Positions 15,542-21,008 of a stretch of DNA of 21,008 nucleotides are shown here, piece by piece. Position 1 is the first letter of the stretch, and each line of letters starts with the position of its first letter. The stretch comes from CABQCM01 sp965145485 (GTDB lineage Bacteria > Bacillota > Clostridia > Oscillospirales > Acutalibacteraceae), in NCBI GenBank assembly GCA_965145485.1, contig CBCTCU010000047.1, positions 1 through 21,008 of the forward strand, in the 5' to 3' direction. The translations under genes and the position numbers were made by a program. The notes beneath the pieces were generated by a model that was not told where the DNA came from, did not search any database, and was given only the letters and a program-made list of their open reading frames with translations.

Positions 15542-16212
15542 AACAGATTCACAATGGGACGGTGCTGGACGTTGTGGCTTCGACCAACGGGTTTGTTTTT
15601 GCGGCGCAACAGGACAGCACCGAAGACGGTCGCGCCATTGTGGAATACAAAACCTGTGATTTTGTCAGTAGGAAGCTGGAAAATATCACCCGAAACCTTT
15701 ACCTTCTAACGAAATTTGGGGATTTGTACGAGCGATACGCTGATCATCCGCAGCAGTATCTGACCTGTATGACGGCTTTTTATCCCAACGGGGATTTGCT
15801 GCTCGTGGAAGCGGACGGCAGCGTCCGCCGCATGGCACAGGATGGCCGCTGCCTGTACGAGGGACAATTCCTTTACCGGGGCTGCGCGCCATCGGCGGTG
15901 GCGATTGCCAACAACGCCGTTTGGGCCTCCTTTGCCCATCCGGGCGCGGTATTACGTTATGACATCCGAACCATGCGGGAAACCTACCGCTACGGCGGCG
16001 GCACCAGCGCCGCTCTGCTGGGGGCGCATGGCCTTTGGTTTGAGGGGGATATCCTTTTTGTCTGCTGCCGGGAAAGTGGGCGGATTGTACAGATCAATCT
16101 CCGCAACTATCATATGGAGGATCATCACCTTTTCACCGAACCGGTCAACGTTTTCATGAAGGTACAGGCGACCGAAATCGTATGGCTGCAATCGGGGATT
16201 TATAAAATTTAA
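15538..16212 (+). CDS. Conserved-looking protein of unknown function coupled to rex
   Basis: A protein of 224 residues that I do not recognise. The ATG lies inside the rex stop (ATGA overlap, 15538-15541), with GGAG upstream, so translation is coupled. There is no signal peptide or membrane helix. The sequence is a run of short beta strands: 'GTVLDVVASTNGFVFAAQQ', 'YLTCMTAFYPNGDLLLVEADGSVRRM', 'AVAIANNAVWASFAHPGAVLRYD', 'GLWFEGDILFVCCRESGRIVQI'. The repeating 'hydrophobic strand, turn, G/D, strand' pattern suggests a small beta-propeller or WD/NHL-like fold, but this is inference. There are several Cys residues but no CxxC motif. It is the last gene of the aconitase operon, before a strong hairpin. 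Confidence 0.75.
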   Translation: MKQIHNGTVLDVVASTNGFVFAAQQDSTEDGRAIVEYKTCDFVSRKLENITRNLYLLTKFGDLYERYADHPQQYLTCMTAFYPNGDLLLVEADGSVRRMAQDGRCLYEGQFLYRGCAPSAVAIANNAVWASFAHPGAVLRYDIRTMRETYRYGGGTSAALLGAHGLWFEGDILFVCCRESGRIVQINLRNYHMEDHHLFTEPVNVFMKVQATEIVWLQSGIYKI

Positions 16213-16213
16213 A

Positions 16214-16251
16214 AAGCAGGAAAGGCCGGTGATTCATTCACCGGCCTTTCC
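16214..16251 (-). terminator. Rho-independent terminator between converging rex operon and htrA
   Basis: A perfect 14-bp stem GGAAAGGCCGGTGA/TCACCGGCCTTTCC (16219-16232 with 16238-16251) with a 5-nt loop. On the minus strand it is followed by CTGCTTTTTAAATTTT, so it is a full terminator for htrA. On the plus side the T run is lacking, but the hairpin may still end the rex operon. Confidence 0.88.
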
Positions 16252-16290
16252 CTGTATGGAAATAAAGAGGAAAAGAAGATGATGGCGTCG

Positions 16291-17817
16291 TCATTCGGCG
16301 GAATTGCTGGTGCCGAGCGTAACATTGACCTGTATGGTGCTGCCCTGACGGTATACGGTAAGGGTAATCTCATCCCCTGGGGAATATTTGTTTTTCTCGC
16401 TGTTAAACATAGCGTAACTGGTCACCGACACACCGTTGACTTCGGTAATGATATCGCTGCGCTGGAGCCCCGCGTCGCTGGCCGGGCTGCCTTCGGTGAC
16501 GCTGTACACGACCACGCCGGCCGGATAGCCCATGCGCTGCAGCGTCGTGGAGTCATAGTAGGTGCTGATTTCCAGGCCAAGGTAGCTGGTTGGTTCCCCG
16601 ATCTTCTGGATGATACGGTCGCAAATCTCAATCGCGCTGTTGACCGGGATGGCAAAGCCCATACCCTCATAATCGGTAGCGGCCAATTTTGCACTGTTGA
16701 TGCCAATGAGCTGCCCCTGCGAATTGACCAGCGCGCCACCCGAGTTTCCGGGGTTAATGGCGGCATCGGTCTGGATGAGCTTCATGGTGCCGGACGATTC
16801 CAGCTGAATGGTGCGGTTAAGCCCACTGATGACGCCGGCGCTGGTGGAGCCCATAAACTGCAGACCGCCGGGATTGCCGATGGCTACCGCCGTCTGTCCC
16901 ACCTTCAATGAGTCGGAATCACCGATCTCAATGGCCGGAAGGCCGGTCTGATTGACCTTCAACACCGCAAGGTCGGCGCTGACGTCATACCCTACTACTT
17001 CGGCGGGAATGGAGTTTTCCGTATCACTTGAGAGGAAAATCTCTACCGTGCCGTCGCTCTCCACCGCCTCGGAGATCACGTGGTAGTTGGTGATGATATA
17101 TCCGTCCTCGGTATAGATGATGCCGGAGCCCTCGCCCACCTGGCTCTGTGTGCCCCCAAACATGCCGTAATTCACCGAGGAGGTCACCCGCACACCAACC
17201 ACCGATGGGGTTACCTTCTCCGCGATGGCCTCGATCAGGGATTCGGCGGTGCTTTCCACGTTGATGTTGGTGACCTGGTTGGTTGAACTTGTGGTCGCGC
17301 TGTTATCGGCGGTGTTTCCGCCCAACGCATCGGCATAGAGGAACACCATGGAGGTTGCGCCGCTGGCGATTATGGCGCTGGCAAGCGTTGCGGCGATGAC
17401 AGTGCCGATATTGATCGGGTTCTTTTTCCTACGGGACTTTTGGCCGCCTGAGGAAGGCTGTGCGGGCTCATAAGAGGTTGGCGGCACATAAGTCGGCGAT
17501 GTGTTCTGAACAAACTGGGCGTTTTGCGACGCCCCGGTATAGTTGGGCATAAAACCAACGTTGGCCGCCGGTGTGAAGCTGTTGACCTCATCGGTCACCA
17601 CTTCCCCCGGGGTTGTGCCTGCCGACGCCTCCTGCACGGTGCTGGGTTCGCTTTGTTCGGGCACTGGAATCGCGGTGTCCGGCGTTACAGCCGGATACTG
17701 TTCGCCGGTATAACGATGCTCCCTTTCATCGACGGGCTGAGCAGGGGTCGGATTGTTATCGCCAACCGGCTGACTGGATTCAAAACCGGTGAAACCATAA
17801 TTACGATTTTCGTCCAT
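16291..17817 (-). CDS. HtrA/DegP-type trypsin-like serine protease, membrane anchored
   Basis: A protein of 508 residues. The first 130 or so are hydrophilic and rich in Pro, Glu, Ser and Thr and end in a basic SRRKKN stretch. One transmembrane helix (about 137-161) follows. The trypsin-like domain (about 190-405) has the triad His246 (TNYHVI), Asp282 (SADLAVLKV) and Ser359 (GNSGGA). A PDZ domain (about 410-502) carries GVVVYSVTEGSPASDAGL. The topology places protease and PDZ outside the membrane and the long tail in the cytosol, as in the Firmicutes HtrA/HtrB/YyxA group, which degrade misfolded envelope proteins. The start is the ATG at 17817 with AGAGGT before it. It is monocistronic. No convincing promoter was found in 17818-18004. 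Confidence 0.94.
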   Translation of the reverse strand: MDENRNYGFTGFESSQPVGDNNPTPAQPVDEREHRYTGEQYPAVTPDTAIPVPEQSEPSTVQEASAGTTPGEVVTDEVNSFTPAANVGFMPNYTGASQNAQFVQNTSPTYVPPTSYEPAQPSSGGQKSRRKKNPINIGTVIAATLASAIIASGATSMVFLYADALGGNTADNSATTSSTNQVTNINVESTAESLIEAIAEKVTPSVVGVRVTSSVNYGMFGGTQSQVGEGSGIIYTEDGYIITNYHVISEAVESDGTVEIFLSSDTENSIPAEVVGYDVSADLAVLKVNQTGLPAIEIGDSDSLKVGQTAVAIGNPGGLQFMGSTSAGVISGLNRTIQLESSGTMKLIQTDAAINPGNSGGALVNSQGQLIGINSAKLAATDYEGMGFAIPVNSAIEICDRIIQKIGEPTSYLGLEISTYYDSTTLQRMGYPAGVVVYSVTEGSPASDAGLQRSDIITEVNGVSVTSYAMFNSEKNKYSPGDEITLTVYRQGSTIQVNVTLGTSNSAE

Positions 17818-18004
17818 CAGGATGACCTCTTTTCTTTTGGATTGTCTTCATGATAAAACATACTTATTTCAAAGAATCAGTTAAGATATGAATATTTGGT
17901 AAAGTTCGTATCAATCTGACATCCATAGGATATCCTGATCGGATGCATTGATTCTCGCCATGTGGCCGGCGTGTTATAATGGAATGCGTGAAATAAGAGG
18001 GGCC

Positions 18005-18775
18005 CTACAAGTCGCCTTTTATCTTTTCCAAAGCGCCCTTTTCCAAACGGGATACCTGCGCTTGGGAGATATCGATTTCATTGGCAACCTCCATTTGGGT
18101 TTTGCCCTGTAAAAAGCGCATGGACAGGATTTTTTTCTCCCGGTCGGAGAGATCCTCCACCGCCTGGCGCAGCATGATTTCATCCAGCCAGTTGCTGTCG
18201 TCGTTGTGATCGCCAATCTGATCCATCACATAGATGGTATCGCCGCCGTCAGAATAAACGGGCTCGTACAACGACACAGGGTCGACGATGCTTTCCAGCG
18301 CCATGACAACATCCTCTTTGGGAAGCTGCAGCTCCTTGGCGATTTCATCGACCGTGGGTTCCCGCTGCAGGCTGTTGGTCAGACGCTCCTTGACCTGCAT
18401 GGCGTGATAGGCGGTATCCCGCATCGAGCGGGACACCCGCACGGAATTATTATCCCGCAGATACCGCCGGACCTCTCCAATAATCATCGGAACGGCATAG
18501 GTCGAAAAACGAACGTCCAGATCGGTATTAAAATTATCGATCGCCTTGATCAGACCGATGCAGCCGACCTGGAACAGATCGTCCGGATTCTCGCCCCGAG
18601 AGGAGAATCGCTGAATCGCGCTGAGCACCAAGCGCAGATTGCCCTGGATCAGCTTATCCCGTGCGGACGGGTCGCCCTGCTTCATGGCCTTGAGCAGCTC
18701 AATCTTTTCTTTTTCGGTCAGCACGGTCAGTTTGGAGGTATCCACCCCGCAGATGACTACCTTATTATAATGCAC
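18005..18775 (-). CDS. sigG: RNA polymerase sporulation sigma factor sigma-G
   Basis: A protein of 256 residues. 'NKVVICGVDTSKL' at the N-terminus matches the N-terminus of Bacillus sigma-G. Region 2 has 'NLRLVLSAIQRF...FQVGCIGLIKAIDNFN'; region 4 has 'QMEVANEIDISQAQVSRLEKGALEKI'. It directs late forespore genes after engulfment. The start chosen is a GTG at 18775, six bases after GGGGGG, because it aligns with the Bacillus protein; an ATG two codons earlier (18781) abuts the G run and leaves no spacing. As in Bacillus it follows sigE on the same strand, here 446 bp away, with a terminator, a repeat pair and its own promoter in between. Confidence 0.95.
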   Translation of the reverse strand: MHYNKVVICGVDTSKLTVLTEKEKIELLKAMKQGDPSARDKLIQGNLRLVLSAIQRFSSRGENPDDLFQVGCIGLIKAIDNFNTDLDVRFSTYAVPMIIGEVRRYLRDNNSVRVSRSMRDTAYHAMQVKERLTNSLQREPTVDEIAKELQLPKEDVVMALESIVDPVSLYEPVYSDGGDTIYVMDQIGDHNDDSNWLDEIMLRQAVEDLSDREKKILSMRFLQGKTQMEVANEIDISQAQVSRLEKGALEKIKGDL

Positions 18776-18789
18776 GCCCATCCCCCCGC

Positions 18790-18864
18790 AATACTTTGAT
18801 CGTCAGCCGCATAATTTCCATTAGCTGTCAATCAAAGTATTACCACGGGAAGGGAAAAACATTC
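18790..18864 (-). promoter_or_regulatory. Forespore-type promoter and leader inverted repeat of sigG
   Basis: Minus strand: GAATG (18860-18864), 15-nt spacer, GGTAATACT (18836-18844), matching the sigma-F/G style (GnnTR and GGnnAnAnT). The predicted start is near 18829. A perfect 11-bp inverted repeat, AATACTTTGAT/ATCAAAGTATT, has arms at 18831-18841 and 18790-18800. The first arm overlaps the -10 and would be absent from a transcript started here; the second ends two bases before the ribosome site. Only transcripts reading in from upstream could form the hairpin. Confidence 0.55.
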
Positions 18865-18999
18865 TGTTTTGCCTTCAAACGGCGTGGAAATATCGACCGC
18901 GTATTTCGACCAATCCTGCCTCAAACGGACTGCCATGCGCCCCGACGAAAGCACTGGATATCGCGGGATTTCTTATCCTGTCCGACCGGATTTGACTCC

Positions 19000-19042
19000 C
19001 ACACAAAAAGCTGCCGCCCGCGGGTATTTGCGGTGCGACAGC
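19000..19042 (-). terminator. Rho-independent terminator between sigE and sigG
   Basis: On the minus strand GCTGTCGC (19035-19042) pairs with GCGGCAGC (19010-19017), 8 bp including one G-U, and is followed by TTTTTGTGTG. It would end spoIIGA-sigE transcription before sigG. The stretch 18865-18999 holds no gene. Confidence 0.7.
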
Positions 19043-19044
19043 GT

Positions 19045-19232
19045 GATATGCGAGCACGTAGTATGCATGGTATCCGAATGAACATGCCTGTAGGCCCTGC
19101 TTAAATGAACGATTCACAATCTATGGTTATGATATCATGAACGCAAGGCGTGAATGATATCATATGCACATGGCATCAGGCCCGTACTAAATTCAAAGTA
19201 TCATAGCCGACTGCTGCTATTTATATCATGGC
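19045..19232. repeat. Tandem pair of the hairpin repeat (locus B), overlapping the sigE end
   Basis: Two head-to-tail copies, about 19045-19130 and 19131-19232, belong to the family at 9732-9923. Shared blocks are ACGTAGT...ATGGTATCC (copy 1, as in A2), GCACATGGC...AGG.CCGT.CT (copy 2) and TCAAAGTATCATAGCCG (copy 2, as in A1). Copy 2 has GATATCAT/ATGATATC (19131-19138 with 19154-19161), where locus A2 has GATACCAT/ATGGTATC, a compensatory change. The last bases of copy 2 are the final codons and stop of sigE. Confidence 0.85.
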
Positions 19233-19949
19233 GCGCTCCAAATCCTGTTTGAGGCGCTCGATAATTTTTTTCTCCAGCCTGGAGATATAGGACTGCGAAA
19301 TTCCCATGAGGTCGGCCACTTCTTTTTGGGTATGCTCCCCCTGCCCGTCCAGGCCAAAACGCATCGACATGATTGCCTGCTCGCGTTCGGAAAGCCGGCC
19401 CACCAGCTGCTTTAAGAGCTTTTGCTCATCCTCCTGCTCGATCCCCCGGTTGACGGTGTCGCTCTCGCTTCCCAGCACGTCGGATAGCAACAGCTCGTTG
19501 CCGTCCCAGTCGACATTCAAGGGCTCCTCGATCGAGATTTCGGTTTTCAGTACGGTTGATTTGCGCAGATACATCAAAATTTCATTCTCAATGCAGCGGG
19601 AGGCATAGGTTGCAAGCTTGATGTTACGGCTGGGACAAAAGGTGTTGACCGCCTTAATCAGCCCGATGGTACCGATGGAAATCAAATCCTCAATCCCCGC
19701 GCCCGCCGCGTCAAACTTGCGGGCGATATAAACCACCAGGCGCAGGTTGCGCACGATCAATTGATCCTTTACCGTTTCATCCCCGGCGGCCAAGCGGTCT
19801 ATCAGGGCGCGCTCCTCCTCCTTGCTCAGCGGCGGAGGGAGGGTCTCGGGGCCGTTGATGTAATGAATCGGGCGAAGCAGCCTGAGCTTGGCCGCCAGCT
19901 CCTTCCACCATTCGATCCAGCCAATATGTATCCGAAACAGGGAATACAT
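19221..19949 (-). CDS. sigE: RNA polymerase sporulation sigma factor sigma-E, pro-form
   Basis: A protein of 242 residues. Residues 1 to about 29 form the amphipathic pro-sequence (SLFRIHIGWIEWWKELAAKL) that keeps the factor inactive at the membrane. By alignment with the Bacillus protein, SpoIIGA would cut near His29-Tyr30, just before the conserved 'PETLPPPLSKEEE'. Regions 2 ('NLRLVVYIARKF', 'IEDLISIGTIGLIKAVNTF', 'LATYASRCIENEILMYLR') and 4 ('EREQAIMSMRFGL', 'QKEVADLMGISQSYISRLEKK') are intact. It drives early mother-cell genes. It begins 2 nt after the spoIIGA stop; its GGGAGG ribosome site lies in the last codons of spoIIGA. The C-terminal 'AMI' and stop coincide with a repeat copy. Confidence 0.97.
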   Translation of the reverse strand: MYSLFRIHIGWIEWWKELAAKLRLLRPIHYINGPETLPPPLSKEEERALIDRLAAGDETVKDQLIVRNLRLVVYIARKFDAAGAGIEDLISIGTIGLIKAVNTFCPSRNIKLATYASRCIENEILMYLRKSTVLKTEISIEEPLNVDWDGNELLLSDVLGSESDTVNRGIEQEDEQKLLKQLVGRLSEREQAIMSMRFGLDGQGEHTQKEVADLMGISQSYISRLEKKIIERLKQDLERAMI

Positions 19950-19951
19950 GG

Positions 19952-20830
19952 TTATTTCCTCCCATCGTGATAAAAGATTTCCGGCCCGACCAGCGCGTGG
20001 TACTCCTCTCCCAATGGGGCGTTGAGCACGGCCACAACGCAGCTTGACAGGGTCTTGTCTTGCTGATTTTCATGAACAACCACTTCATCCGCCCGAAACG
20101 CCGGCAGCATGCCAGGGCCGCTGATGGTGGTAAAGGGGATCATGCGAAACCGCTTTGCAAAGCTCTCGGGGACGTCGGTGACATTGCCCTCGCGGTAAAG
20201 AATCCTGCATTCGTCTGGCAGAATCTCATCGATGACCGAATACTCCGCCACCACCACCGGCGCGTCGGACAGCACGTCGTTAAGCGAATGCCCCGTGTCG
20301 ATGAGGGCGTGCAGCGAAGCCTGTCTGCCCTCGAGCGAGACCTCCAAATCCACCGTGCGCTGGTGCAGCTCGCTGCGGGCCGACAGCCGGCGTATGAGCA
20401 GGATAGCCAAGTAAGCGACCAGGGATGAGAGCAACAACACCATAGGCGATATGTCAAAATAGACAATACCGTTTTGAATCACCATACCGCCGGGTTGAAA
20501 CGCGATCCACAGCGCGAACATCACACCCGCGTAGGCAAACGAAATGCCAAAATAGCTGGCGCACAGGCGAAGGAACCTCCCCCACGAGCCAAAGCCGAAG
20601 GTCGCCCAAACGACCAGCAACGCCGTCAGCACCTGATACAGGGTACACAAAAGCGGGTTATCATCCGGCAAAAAGATCGTGACCGAGCAGCAGGCGGCAG
20701 CCAGGGCCCCCAGCAGCATACGGCGAAGGCGGACATCGGTGCGATTTAGCTTTTTGACCCCCATGAGAAGGAAATAATCGACTACAAAATTCAGAAGTAT
20801 CAGTACATCGAGATAAACCACCTGTTTCAA
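19952..20830 (-). CDS. spoIIGA: Sigma-E processing peptidase SpoIIGA
   Basis: A protein of 292 residues. The N-terminal half has five hydrophobic segments (about 4-24, 37-54, 58-78, 90-111, 127-147). The C-terminal cytosolic half holds an aspartic-protease motif, ALIDTGHSLND, with Asp178-Thr179-Gly180; SpoIIGA is thought to dimerise to complete the active site, like retroviral proteases. It sits at the sporulation septum and cleaves pro-sigma-E after a signal from the forespore protein SpoIIR. The start is TTG at 20830, eight bases after GGGTGA; the nearest upstream ATG meets a stop at once. The gene after it is sigE, the usual arrangement. Confidence 0.95.
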   Translation of the reverse strand: MKQVVYLDVLILLNFVVDYFLLMGVKKLNRTDVRLRRMLLGALAAACCSVTIFLPDDNPLLCTLYQVLTALLVVWATFGFGSWGRFLRLCASYFGISFAYAGVMFALWIAFQPGGMVIQNGIVYFDISPMVLLLSSLVAYLAILLIRRLSARSELHQRTVDLEVSLEGRQASLHALIDTGHSLNDVLSDAPVVVAEYSVIDEILPDECRILYREGNVTDVPESFAKRFRMIPFTTISGPGMLPAFRADEVVVHENQQDKTLSSCVVAVLNAPLGEEYHALVGPEIFYHDGRK

Positions 20831-20871
20831 GAGATCACCCGAATTGCATGGAATGTATCCTGGACAGTCTT

Positions 20872-20928
20872 ATTATAAGGCTTGGCAGATAGAGATTGTG
20901 TCAGAAACAAGCTGCATATCCTGTCGAT
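20872..20928 (-). promoter_or_regulatory. spoIIGA-sigE promoter with wide spacer and Spo0A box
   Basis: Minus strand: CTGACA (20899-20904), 21-nt spacer, TATAAT (20872-20877). The Bacillus spoIIG promoter has a similarly over-long spacer (22 bp) and needs Spo0A. TGTCGAT at 20922-20928 (plus strand) matches the Spo0A box TGTCGAA at 6 of 7, about 18 bp upstream of the -35; TGTCAGA at 20899-20905 overlaps the -35 and is a weaker match. The remaining 20929-21008 shows no gene. Confidence 0.6.
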
Positions 20929-21008
20929 AAAAGGCAATCATTAGCCTACAGGAATTGATAAGGTAGAATAAGTTTCGCAAAAAGAAAAAGACAAGGTTTG
21001 CAGACCAC

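Noticed and set aside
17940..17995. TATAAT-containing promoter on the plus strand between htrA and sigG
   Set aside because: The spacing to the best -35 is about 21 bp and no plus-strand gene follows. Probably chance.

Overview
The window looks like chromosomal DNA from an anaerobic, endospore-forming Clostridia species, probably Oscillospiraceae/Ruminococcaceae-like. The evidence is gene content: a SpoIIGA/sigma-E/sigma-G sporulation cluster, the redox repressor Rex, a clostridial Feo iron system, and two secreted proteins ending in cellulosome-type dockerins. Most genes lie on the minus strand. Shine-Dalgarno sites are strong and sigma-A promoters are near consensus. The exact genus is inference.

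Layout. 1-126: a terminator for a plus-strand gene outside the window. 127-2201: a GNAT acetyltransferase and the magnesium transporter MgtE; mgtE has a leader of about 200 nt with mutually exclusive pairings, so it is a riboswitch candidate. 2672-4639: a secreted CotH-kinase protein with a C-terminal dockerin. 4946-7482: feoA-feoB and a small Cys-rich membrane protein, behind a promoter with a palindromic operator. 7755-9693: a DNA-deoxyinosine (uracil-family) glycosylase followed by a membrane-anchored alpha/beta hydrolase. 9694-10287: non-coding, with two tandem copies of a hairpin repeat, a second hairpin-rich stretch and a terminator. 10288-11472: a secreted BspA-type leucine-rich-repeat protein with a dockerin. 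11721-16212: an operon of aconitase, isocitrate dehydrogenase, Rex and an unknown protein; a Rex-like operator overlaps its -35 box. 16291-17817: an HtrA/DegP-type membrane serine protease. 18005-20830: sigG, a second pair of the hairpin repeat, sigE and spoIIGA, with a Spo0A-type promoter upstream.

How it fits together. Aconitase and isocitrate dehydrogenase form the oxidative half-branch of the TCA cycle leading to 2-oxoglutarate, and Rex probably ties their expression to the NADH/NAD+ ratio. SpoIIGA is the protease that activates pro-sigma-E in the mother cell. sigG follows and appears to have its own forespore promoter plus a leader hairpin that only read-through transcripts could form.

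The most interesting unexplained structures are these: the roughly 90-100 bp repeat family present as tandem pairs at 9732-9923 and 19045-19232, with a compensatory base change in one stem; the competing-hairpin leader of mgtE; and the hairpin-rich stretch at 10014-10230. No mobile element, CRISPR array, tRNA or rRNA was found.
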